Position numbers and translations under genes: made by a program
Assembly: GCF_001540865.1 (NCBI RefSeq)
Contig: NC_033628.1
Span: 8,518,306-8,582,305 of the forward strand
DNA: 64,000 nt
Direction: 5' to 3'
DNA from: Ananas comosus
Lineage: Eukaryota; Streptophyta; Magnoliopsida; Poales; Bromeliaceae
The notes under the pieces: model-generated
The model's input: only the letters and a program-made list of their open reading frames with translations
Told to the model about the DNA's origin: nothing
The model's database searches: none
Part shown: positions 11,566 through 22,500 of the stretch, one piece after another
How positions within the stretch are numbered: position 1 is the first letter of the stretch
How the letters are laid out: each line of letters starts with the position of its first letter

Positions 11566-12246
11566 ATATGACCTACAAAGTTAATAATTTAAATTCTATT
11601 GAATGAATTAGATTTTCAAATCTCTATTAAAAGGTTTTAAGTATACGATATATGTACACATATACACCCGGTGCACATATGCATCCTGTGCATAGAATGT
11701 TTAATTTAATGCACTCATACTTTAAAGAGAGAAAATAAATCTTTTCTTGTACCTGGTATATATACTAATGCTTCATACATCGTACAATATATTAAATAAT
11801 TAATAAAATGTTTAGTAATCAGTAGTGTAAAATAAAATATAATATAAATACTTAAATAATTTATTATATAATATAAATTTTTATTTAACACATAATTTAG
11901 AGTCGGTGTACGATGTGATTAAAATATAAGTGCAGGACTCCAATCAGGCCTTTCTAAAGTGTGGTACAACCACTATAATTGAATGTTCTATCTCTTATAC
12001 AATCATAACTGTCTAATAGATCCATCTTCATTTATCATAAAAAGGTAACTCTCTCTCTCTATATCTATAAACATATATGAAGCCACAATACTTTTTGTCA
12101 CGTGGCATGTTACCCTTCATTCTCATAACCCCACTTTAAATCAAACCATCTTCTCATCTTCTCAACGCCTAACATTTCACTTCCCCAGTCCTCTAATTAC
12201 ATGTAAGGTGCAACATTTAATTACATGCACCATATTAATATTCTAT

Positions 12247-12762
12247 CACTACAACAGAATTAGATTATAGGGACACATGTTTGGGACACTTTTGAGTAAG
12301 TGTCCCATTTATGCTAAAACTTAAAGAAACATCTACTAATGCCTAAATATAAAGCCCAATCCAACCAAAAATAAAAGATTACTCTACTCGACCCACCACA
12401 CCCAGTCCATTTGGCCCGATTACAAACAGAAAAGAAAAAAAAAAAGAAAAATCAATTACCATATTTTCTTCTCTCTTCACTCAATCCACTAAAATTCTGG
12501 ACGAAGAGCCATTCCTGTCGTCCTCCTCGGCCACCACAGCCAACGAGATAGAGTTTCGGCGGTTGCTAAATGCTTAAATAAGTTGTTGGTAAATTAGCAA
12601 CAATCTTTTAGGTTATAGCGACACTTTTTAACCGTCACTATATACCTAGCGACCCCACATATAGCAACACTTTTTAAAAGTGTCGGTAATTTTAGCTAGC
12701 AGCACTTTTTTGACATGTACCTATATTTAAAAGTGTCGCTATAGACCGTTTTTGTTGTAGTG
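12247..12762. mobile_element. CACTA-type MITE, copy 1
   Basis: Ends are CACTACAACAGAA and, inverted, CACTACAACAAAA; flanking TAT on both sides gives the 3-bp target duplication of CACTA transposons. Subterminal motifs AAAAGTGTCG and complements recur inside, as usual for CACTA ends. A related copy lies at 61629-62128. It carries a short GC-rich segment (12500-12570) between AT-rich arms. No transposase coding. Confidence 0.82.
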
Positions 12763-13052
12763 TATCAATGAATGGGCTTTATAACTTTAATCCACTCCCC
12801 TCCTCTATTAATTTTCGACCCCCTCTCTTTTTGTAACTCTTTTGCATGCACCATAAGAAAAACATCATCGTCTAATATCCTACCCCACACTTATCTCCCT
12901 CTTTCTCTCATTGTGTTAACAAAGAAAAAGAAGAAGAATAAGAAGAGCTTGCGAAGAATATTGTCTCTTTCTAGAAGCATTGTCCCCCGAAGCCGAGCTG
13001 TGGCCCATATAAGTGCTAGCTAAGCCAGTCCGCGCTGGGGCCCTTGCTCACC

Positions 13053-13193
13053 ATGAATCGCCGCCGCCTCGGCTACCTCCTCGTGTGGCTCATGCGCGCC
13101 CACAACTGGCCCGAGGCGAGCAGCGTCCTGAGCCTCCTCTTCAAGGGGACGCTGCACGAGAGCTTGCTTCTCGAGGATCACAGGAACTTCTTG
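13053..13193 (+). pseudogene. captured exon of unassigned plant gene
   Basis: A 47-codon open block starts at ATG and ends at a GTAAAT splice donor. It reads MNRRRLGYLLVWLMRAHN and later LSLLFKGTLHE and LLEDHRNFL. High GC and a leucine-rich helical pattern mark it as real coding sequence compared with its AT-rich surroundings. An in-frame TAG at 13017-13019 precedes it. I do not recognise the family. It is probably a fragment of a host gene carried by the Helitron. Confidence 0.5.
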
Positions 13194-13262
13194 GTAAATC
13201 CAAATTAATTGAGAATTAGGATTTCTGTGGTTGATGTGATGGCAAGACTGTGTCAGCTTAGA

Positions 13263-13404
13263 TATTGCAGTTTGGTGATACAGATGAGGTGTTTGTTCAT
13301 AGGTCGCAATGGAAATCCAGAAGTGACTTGGCACGGGGAGCAACTACCAGCTGAAGATTAAAAAGATGTATGAGGTTTGGATGAGCAAACTCGCGTCGAT
13401 GAAG
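13263..13404 (+). pseudogene. second captured exon, disrupted
   Basis: In the frame that ends the block, codons read MEIQK, a stop, then LGTGSNYQLKIKKMYEVW and MSKLASMKK. The lysine-rich C-terminal part is convincing coding sequence, but the block contains a TGA and its start and end splice sites are only approximate (an AG at 13268-13270 and a possible donor at 13407). Likely from the same gene as the exon at 13053. The stop means the captured copy cannot encode the original protein. Confidence 0.42.
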
Positions 13405-14009
13405 AAGTACTCATATTAGTTTTTTTTATTTATATTTTGTTTTATTTCTATCCTATGACTATTTTTTTGAGTAGGCGCTGCTATGGGCAAAGTCCTTTTT
13501 GTAGATTAAGAAGTATGATCTGGAGATCGAAACCTGAAATCTCACCCAAAACTTTTTTAAGCCAGATAAGTTAACTTATTATTTATGTGTTTCATATCTT
13601 TAATCTTTTTTATACTTGGACAAATGTGTTTGATTCAGATGGAGCTAGCTCTTTTTTTATCTTTTACAACGGAATGTTCAAGAGACACATAATACGATAA
13701 AATTATATGTTTCTTACTGTATTTCAATGATTTTAAAAAAATTATATAAACTTCTAGCTATAATTTTATTTTTTTAACAGTTGAATTTAGTTATGCAAAT
13801 TGGTTGTACTTAACATGGTATAGTAACCTATATATCAATAAGCTGTAAATATAAATTTTATTAAGATTTTAAAATTTTATTTTTATTATTTATCCGCTGT
13901 ATCGTGCGGGTCTCTACACTAGTATATAAGTAAATGGCCAATAATATTAGTATTAAATAATAAAAATAATTAATATATAATATAATATATATATTAATGA
14001 TATTTAATT

Positions 14010-14490
14010 AAGCAATTTGATCACAATATTTGTTTAAAAAAAATATTTGGAATAATTGTCACGGGTCTTAGCCTTTGTTTGGAATTGCGAGGAGATTGCA
14101 TTACGTGTGGTGAGAAACTATGATTGGAAAATACCTTATTTTTTTCCGTACATAATATTACGTTCTGCATATTCACGATTAGTCGGTTACGATATATTTT
14201 TTACGATTTCACCGGAGAACATAGAAACAAATCCCTAGATACTTTTATCCTAACTCCATTTTATCTAATAGCATCAGATAAACTTCAATACCAAACTAAG
14301 TCTTACTAATTTGAAGACTAAAAGTGTAAACAATTTGATCACAATATTTGTTTAAAAAAATTTGGAACAATTGTCATGGGTCCTACTAATTTGAAGACCA
14401 AAAGTCTAAGCAATTTGATCACAATATTTGTTTAAAAAAATTTTTGGAACAATTGTCATGGGCCCTACTAATTTGAAAACCTAAAGTGTA
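14010..14490 (+). repeat. about 84-bp tandem repeat, three units
   Basis: The unit core CAATTTGATCACAATATTTG followed by TTTAAAAAAATTTGG, AACAATTGTCATGGG and CTACTAATTTGAAGAC occurs at 14012, 14330 and 14410. The first unit is split by a MITE at its CTTA position, so the array is older than that insertion. Confidence 0.75.
14071..14302. mobile_element. PIF/Harbinger-type MITE in tandem repeat
   Basis: Flanked by TTA on each side (14068-14070 and 14303-14305). Imperfect inverted ends are GCCTTTGTTTGGAATT and the complement GACTTAGTTTGGTATT. The uninterrupted sister units of the surrounding tandem repeat show the empty site, which supports the boundaries. 232 bp, no coding. Confidence 0.7.
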
Positions 14491-14970
14491 ATTATTCTAA
14501 ATAAAGATAAAGTTGAGTATCGATCAATTTTGTTCAATTAGTTATTTTATTCGAGAAAAAAATTGTTAAACTATTTAACAAATTTCATAATGCGTAATTG
14601 TTGAAATTAAGAGTTGACCAATCATATTTTGGATATTCCAAAAATTGTAGATGCAAAATTAATCGCTTAGCAGATTGTAATATAATATTAAAGTTTGATA
14701 TTAAAATCAAAATAAAATTGTATAAAATTCAACCCTTTAAAATATTATTTTTTACAATTAAACCATTCTATATGTTAGATTTTAAAATTCACGCATAAAA
14801 AATAGATTTAAAATTTTTATAAAAAAAATAGATTGGATAAAATAAAAAAAAATTCTGTACGCGCGCCACGGCCCGCTCCCGCGCACGCACCCCCGTGACC
14901 GCGCTTGCCGCCCGTTCCTTTCACCGCCATGTGGCTCAGAACTGAGCTTTCATAGATGTATATAGATAGA

Positions 14971-15172
14971 CTAGTGAAATGACCAGCGCTTTGCGGTGGA
15001 TAAATACTATTAAAATTAAAATTAATAAATAATAAAATACCAATATACTTAAAAATAAAATATTAATAAAGAACAAAATATCAGCAAATCAATATTGACT
15101 ATAATAATTAATATACAGAATTATACTTAAAAGTAAATAAATTTTAATAGTATTTATCTTTAATTTTAAATA

Positions 15173-15180
<8 letters not shown>
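14971..15180 (-). mobile_element. Helitron 3' end, inverted
   Basis: Read on the - strand: ATTTAT, a hairpin CCACCGC-AAA-GCGCTGG (one mismatch), nine bases, CTAG, then T. Same arrangement as the ends at 8786 and 13922. The body extends rightward into AT-rich DNA and a long TA run; its 5' end was not found. Confidence 0.5.

Positions 15181-15228
<48 letters not shown>
15181..15228. repeat. (TA)n microsatellite
   Basis: 48 bases of perfect TA dinucleotide with impure TA on its left. No MITE of the 5046 family is inserted here, so it is a natural empty target for comparison. Confidence 0.9.
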
Positions 15229-15229
<1 letters not shown>

Positions 15230-15459
15230 CTCTAGATAGAGAGAGATTTGGAGAGGGGTGTGGAAGTCGACAACACCGATGCCATCGGCGGCCTTATCGA
15301 CGACGTGTCTGATGTAAGGGAGGGGGGTCGAAGGGCTCTACCGATTATACCCATAGCATTAGGAGAGCAAACGGTACACGTTTTAGATTTTAGAAAAAAA
15401 AAAAAAGAAGGTAAATTGAAAGGATGTCTGATGAAAGGCATGGCATTCTCGTTTTCTTC

Positions 15460-15620
15460 ACTATTACTTTATTAAATGAAAAAGTGAGGAGATTACTCTA
15501 TTAAATGAAAAGATAAATACTATTACTTTATTAAATGGGAAGGTGAGGAGATTATTTGATTAAATGGAAAGAAAAATAAAAGATGAAAGGATTAGTCTAT
15601 TAAATGAGAAAAGAAATGTG
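15460..15620 (+). repeat. degenerate tandem TTATTAAATG repeat
   Basis: The motif TATTAAATG followed by purines recurs at least five times at about 25-60 base spacing (about 15470, 15499, 15529, 15561, 15598), with GGTGAGGAG spacers. No coding potential. It lies about 1 kb upstream of the enolase start. Confidence 0.5.
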
Positions 15621-16554
15621 AAGGTGAAGAGACGATACTGGGAGATAAATCGGATACATGCATGAGAGAAAGTATCTAGTAGAGGTGGGTCTAATATTCA
15701 ATAGAAAGGATGGAGGAGGTGATAATAATACTAGTAGCTAGGTGGGCCCAAATTCAACAGAATTCTGCAACGTCGGATAGAAACTAAAAGGGAATTAATA
15801 ATTTTGCATAGATTTCAATATATAAGTGAATAGTTATGTCATCTTTGGTAAATGATGCGGCAATTAAATTAACTATCATGTTATCATTTTGTTCAAAAAA
15901 CTAGTGACCAAACCTAATTAAAGTAATAATTAAAATTTAATGCCTTAATTAAAATAAATTAAAGTTTTATGACTCTGTTTAGATTTCATTTGTCGTTGGG
16001 TGATGTAATTTACCCCGGCTTTGCAGGATCCAATTTGATATCCAATCAGAACGTGCCACTTTTCCATGTAGCAGTTAATTTCAAATCCGGCGCTTGCGTA
16101 GGATCCGATTTCCATTTGTGCCTAATTTTCTTCATGACATGATGATAGCACTACAATTGGACGGTCGAGATCGACGCGAATGTTCCCTCCCGGTGCCACG
16201 ATGCGGAGACTAGAAGATGCAAGGTTCAAAAGAGCAACCTTTTCTATCCCCACTTCCTTGTCCTCCGTCCATCCATCGGACACGTAGACGACCCTTCAAA
16301 TCCAACGGCTGCGATGAAGCTACCCGTGGGCCCAGAGTTTACGAAAGAACTATTTGAATGCATCGAGTGCACCACGTCATCCGTCCAGCGCATCTTTACT
16401 CGTTGTATTATTATTAGAAAAAGAACTTCTTTTGGTCTTAACCGTTGGATAGGAATAATGTGCTTGATGGGCGGAGATGGGCCAGTGAGGTGCATGATGA
16501 CGGGGTGAACCGAGTGTAGGCAAAAGTTATTACCCTTTCCCCATCACTCTCCCG

Positions 16555-16564
16555 TATATATAAA
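16555..16564 (+). promoter_or_regulatory. TATA box of enolase gene
   Basis: TATATATAAA stands 153 bases before the enolase ATG, in a CT-rich surround. By the usual plant spacing the transcript would start near 16590, giving a leader of about 125 bases. The leader end is an unusual run of overlapping GATCGATC-type motifs (16668-16712). Confidence 0.65.
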
Positions 16565-16716
16565 GAGAGATGATTCAAATAACAGTTTCCTGCTGATACA
16601 GTGATAGTGTAGAAGCTTCTTTTCCTTCGTCTCGTGTAGTCGTTCCGAAACCCCTACGTATACTTCCTAATCGATCGAATCGTAATCGATCGCATCGATC
16701 GCTCTGATCGATCCCC

Positions 16717-19480
16717 ATGGCGACGATCAAATGCGTCAAGGCTCGCCAGATCTTCGACAGCCGCGGCAATCCCACCGTGGAGGTAATCGACGCGCTTTTG
16801 ATCGATTGATCGGTCGGGGATGTGTTCTTGTTCTTTTTCTATGTTTTCTTCGTATTTTGCGTTTGATTTGGATAATTTTGATGTGCGAATCGTGTTTTAG
16901 TGTTACTTTTGATGATTTAAGTAGTTGTTTGACAAGTGTTTGTGCAAATGCCCAGGCGGATGTTTGTCTCAGTGATGGAACCTTCGCGAGAGCCTCGGTG
17001 CCCAGTGGCGCGTCAACAGGTATCTAAGAGCCGAAAAGATCAGCACGAATCTTTTTGTTTTTCTGGTGGAAATATTTAATTCAATCCTCTTAACTAGAAA
17101 AAGCAGGGAAAGTTGCGGTCTTGATTTAAAAAGTTGACACTTTTGATCATCTGAGGTGTTTTAAACTATACTTTGCTGCTAAAGTGTTTCAAAGTAAAAT
17201 CTGGTTGTTTGGTAGCCTGTTGGACTAGCTACTGATTAGTGTGAGTTGAGTAGGGAAGATGATATTATCACAGTTATTAATTCGGAAGATGATTTTATCA
17301 CGGTTATTAATTTTGAAGAGGATTTTATCACAGTTAGAACTTCGGAGGAGGATTTTATCACAGTTATTAATTAAGCGTTTGTCTTTACCACTGTCCAATA
17401 GGTGCATATGAAGCTTTGGAGTTAAGAGATGGAGGATCAGATTATCTGGGGAAAGGTGTTCTCAAGGTTAGTAACATATAAACAGATCTAGCCATCCATC
17501 TATCTTACTCCATGCCTCTATGGCAATAGGAATTCAATAAAATGTTACTGAGTGCCAAATTTTTAACAAACTTGCATTTTTGTCATTTATCAAGGTGAAA
17601 GGTAAAATAAGAGTGGTAAGCCAGTCATGGTTAATATGTTAATCTGCTAGTTTTTGACCATTATTAATAAGACATCATGTCGCTTAATCTAATTTATCAT
17701 TGGGAGACACCAATTTCATGTAACTGTTCCATTGTTAATCTGTTCTTGTTAGATGTTTTTTAATGTGATGTCATCAGTGGTGAGACCATTGTTCGTGCTT
17801 TCCTACAAATACGATGAAAAATTTTCATGAGATGAACTATTACTATACCTCAGGAGTTGTAATTCTAACTGGCCGAATACCTTAGCAGTTTATATATATA
17901 GCATAAACTTAATCTATTAATCTGTGGCTTAGTAGAATATTGCTAGTTACTTTGCAAACTTTTCTCAATGGTTTTTTACGCACTAAGAACCAGTAAATAA
18001 TTGTCTGTGTATTTACATTTTGCATCTCTATAGCAAGGCATAAGTTCCAGGTGATAAATGTCTGAGGGCCGATTTTAAAACATTTGCCGCCTATACTTTC
18101 TGCAAGTAGTGTTTTCCTGCCTCGGAATACTATTTTGTTGTCTAATGGGAAGTGTTTTGAGATGTCTTCTAGTACTTGTTGTAGCAACCCTTTGTTCAAA
18201 CGCGGAATATTAGTTCCGCTATTGTACTGTGAACTGCTTACTTTCATTTGCCGTTATGTTGATGTTTCATGTTCCCGTGGCCATTGGAAATGCAACACTG
18301 CTTGTCATTGGTGTTATTATTGTCTATTCTCTAGAAATATGCAACAGTCTTGTCTGATGTCTCTAATGTCTATGTCTTTATCCATGTGGCTTATTGTTTG
18401 CTTTGTTCAAAACAGTAAGGTTTCGTAAATCTGATTTTTTTTTTTAATGTTTCTGAAATCTTTGGTTGTTCTTGGTACAGGCTGTTAACAATGTGAATAG
18501 TATCATTGGACCAGCATTGATTGGGAAGGTTTGTGCTATCTTGATCTTTACATTCCTATTTTCCTAGTCAGAATTGTACTATGTAATGTATATAAGACAG
18601 TTTCAGATTATTCATAGTATAGCACTGTTGATACGGCTACGACAGGATCCCACTGAGCAGGCTCAGATTGACAATTTCATGGTTCAACAGCTTGATGGGA
18701 CCTCGGATGAGTGGGGTTGGTGCAAAAGAAAGGTATTTAAAAGGCTACACGTTAATGCATACCTTTTTTGTCCCATACTCTAATTATGATATTATTTTAT
18801 TAGAATAATTTCCGACATGCCCTTAAAAATTGTTGAGATATGATATAATACCCTTTAAAGTTCGTAATATCACATGTGCCCCAGTAAATATGTGGAGTTC
18901 TAATCTCTGCTTTTCTTCTTGCTAATGCTTTATATGACAGCTTGGTGCTAATGCAATATTGGCTGTATCACTTGCTGTGTGTAAAGCTGGAGCTAGCGTC
19001 AAGAAGATCCCTCTTTACCAGGTCTTTACCAGCCATTATTTATTTTCTGCATATTAGGCCAATGTAATGTGCAGCTGAAAATGTACTCTGTTTCTTTCTA
19101 TTTTGCAGCATATTGCCAATCTTGCTGGCAACAAGAACTTGGTCTTACCTGTGCCCGCATTCAATGTCATAAATGGTGGATCACATGCAGGAAACAAGCT
19201 GGCTATGCAGGCAATGTTCCATTCGAGATAGAAGTTTTTATAATCCTTTTGGGTACCATATCTATTATAGTTACTGCTCACTCTTAGCTCTTTTTATTTA
19301 ATTAGGAATTCATGGTCCTTCCAGTTGGGGCCTCCTCTTTCAAGGAAGCCTTGAAAATGGGTGTAGAAGTTTACCATCATTTGAAGGTAAACGCTAGTCA
19401 GTTTCCTCTCCTTTTTTCTGTTTGGCTTTTTACTATGTGATGTTAGTTTTAATTATTTAAAACTATGATTTAAAACTTGA

Positions 19481-19530
<50 letters not shown>

Positions 19531-22500
19531 CCCTACAAATCTAATCTGGATTGTATCCAGATTTGGTCCAAGAGAGATCTTGATCAGATCTCTCTTGATT
19601 TGATACAAGCCTCGGGAAGGGACTGGGCTATCCTAGTCAACCCTTGGGAAATGGTAAGATCCTAGTCAAGGATCTTGCCTTGACTCTCCCGTTGGAAGCT
19701 CTCCTATATAAGGAGAGGTTGTGCATTTGCTTACGTATATGAGAAGAATATAACTTCTTCTCAAACCGAGATTCTTCATTCTTTCTAATCCTCTTTAAAC
19801 CTCTTCTATATTTAGTACACTGAACTTTACTATTTTTGCTGGATCTCTGAAAGCTAATTGGGTTCGTGTTGCGCCACCCTGAAGACGTGCCGACGGGGTG
19901 GACAGTGGTCGTTGTATCGCTAGGAGTGATTGCCGGAGCCTCGCACGTGGAGGGGCAATCTTGCTTCTAGGACAGTGCATTCGCACGCCTCGACTCACAG
20001 GCTTCATCTGATCTTTTAATCTCCATAGCATTAACTATTTAATATTTTGTTTAAAGGATTTTTTTTTTTAAACTGAAGTTAAAATTATTTTCATTCAAAA
20101 TTATTTATAAAAATATTTTACTAGAGATTTTAGAAAGAGAATAATTAAATATTCCAACATGTGAATGTTATGTAATGTTTTTATTTATATTTATATGCTT
20201 AGGCTATTATCAAGAAGAAGTATGGACAAGATGCTACTAATGTCGGCGATGAAGGTGGTTTCGCTCCCAATATTCAGGTCTGACAACTAGTCACTCTGGT
20301 TCTAAAAGCCATTTTCCATGTTTCTATGATATCCTTATGTTAACTATCAGGCGGAGTTTATTAGAGGAGAAGAATTCATCAGGATACATCTATTATTTCC
20401 AAAGTAATAAGCTAACGTAGTTTGTTAGTTGCTTAAACAAAGTCATCGTCAAATTAATTTTCCAGGAACAATTCAGTATCTGCACTAAGCCTTTAACCTA
20501 TTGTAAGATCTATGATTGCCTGCTCCATAATCTACGTTAACCTATTGTAAGATCTATGATTGCCTGCTCTATAGTCTGCCAAATAACCCCAAACTATCTT
20601 TTGTTCAATACAAACAGATATTTCGGGTAAGGGAAGAGGCCAGAGATTATTTAGTAAGGAAAACAATGATAATGCTCTTTGGGTAAAGGCAGAGAATGCC
20701 ATATACACCCTTAGCAAAGCTATGTTTTCCATTTATCATATTTGCTTAGAGATTACAAGTGGATTTGAGTGTTGAATTCTGGTCGTCTTCGAAGATTTAT
20801 CTAAGGCGGTGTCAAACAGCTGTGAGGATTTAGGATATTGCCTGTCTACTAATTAATCATCTCAATATTTATTTATTAACATAATTTAGTTTCTACAAAA
20901 AAAATTGTGAAAAAAATTCAGGACTAGAAGAATCATGAAAGATGTAAATATTGTCATGTTATTACCTGTTATTTATATGATTCTGAATTTACAAAGTACG
21001 TATCACGTTTCAAATCAGGTTTCAGGGTGCAGAATATGTGGTTAGAGGTGGTTAGAAAAATTTTATTATTATTTAAGAAAAAGAGTGATCAAGATAGGAT
21101 TGAAGTGCAAAAGAGAATTCGAATGATAGGTCATTTTAATATATTGGCTGACGACAATTATGATGATTCAGAAAGTGGAGCTGGTCTGAAATGTATTGTA
21201 ACTTTTATTCTTAATGTTAGTAAAAAGAATCCTTTTCAACCACTTTCTGTATCAACCAACTTCAATTACTTAATATTTTGGCCATGGGAGTTTTCTGCTT
21301 TTCATTCTTTTGTTATTTGCTTTATTAAATTTGCAACTTAGTGTAGTCATCTGCTCCCCTTTTCTGGAACTTCAGGAGAGTAAAGAGGGCCTTGAGCTTT
21401 TGAAGGCAGCTATAGCAAAAGCAGGATACACAGGCAAAGTATGTCTTGCACTGAACTCTAGGCCTTAAAATTTTCTTTGATTCATGTTTCCTAAAGAAAA
21501 TATGCATATAAATTAAAGGAATTTATCATTATTTCCTACAATGGCAGGTTGTCATTGGAATGGACGCTGCTGCTTCAGAGTTTTATGATGAGAAGGATCA
21601 GACTTATGATCTGAACTTCAAAGAAGAGGCAAGCATAATTCTCTTGTTTTGATAATCCTAGTACAATGTTTCATACTAGTGCACAGTTGGGTGCCCATTT
21701 CCAGAATAATACCCCCACCCCCTTTTCCTCTTTCCTCTTTCAGAACAATGATGGTTCTCAGAAGATATCTGGAGATAGTTTGAAAGATGTATACAAGTCC
21801 TTTGTCGCAGATTACCCCATTATATCGATTGAAGACCCGTTCGATCAGGACGATTGGACCCACTATGTGAAGTTGACAGAAGAGATTGGAGAGCAGGTTC
21901 AGATTGTTGGAGATGATCTTCTCGTCACTAACCCGAAGGTATGTATTGTGTCTAATAGTACTATTAAGATTTCTATTTCCATTAGCTTATAATGTAATTG
22001 TTTCCTTTTCTTTGCTGCTGCAGAGGGTTGCCAAGGCAATAAAGGAAAAGGCATGTAATGCCCTTCTCTTGAAGGTATAATTCCCACATTTAGGTTACTA
22101 CTACTTAATCTAGGTTGGCCCTTTTGGTAAAAAAGAAGAAAATGACTGCACTTTCTTTCCATTTTCTGCAAAACTTGACATCATTTTGCCTTTTCAGCTC
22201 TGGTCACTTACTGGCTTTAAGGACCAAATTTCCCCTCTACTAAGGATCACATTGTACAGTTTTGGGATCAATTCATGGGTACGATGGTATGCAAATGTAG
22301 TTTGAAGGATCCAAAACCATGTATTGTGGTCCCCTAGTAGACCGACAATTTGGTCTTAGACACCTACAAGTGGGCTAATATTGCGAAGTATCCATGTTTG
22401 AAAATTTGCAAAATAGATGGAGGTTTTCTATCTTAATTTGCAAAAGGGTGATCTTAGTTCTTTAAAGAAAATTTGATTGGAAGGAAAAAGGACACACTTC

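Larger units (their letters stand above)
12995..13922 (+). mobile_element. Helitron 3' part with captured gene fragments
   Basis: The 3' end is a hairpin (CCGC at 13894-13897 pairing GCGG at 13906-13909), nine bases, then CTAG followed by T: the Helitron terminus on the + strand. Upstream lie two coding-like blocks with splice signals, typical cargo of a non-autonomous Helitron. The 5' end (TC after A) could not be fixed, so the start given is only where coding-like DNA begins. Confidence 0.5.

Noticed and set aside
13013..13343. A 68-codon + frame and a 107-codon - frame over the captured exon
   Set aside because: The frame from 13053 with ATG and splice donor gives better protein-like sequence; the others are shadows.
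17254..17373. CRISPR-like spacing of repeats in intron 2
   Set aside because: Contiguous minisatellite without spacers, in a plant intron.
19486..20159. Possible pararetrovirus-derived promoter in intron 8
   Set aside because: TATA and leader layout alone are not specific; two other copies in the window behave as LTRs, and no viral coding is present.
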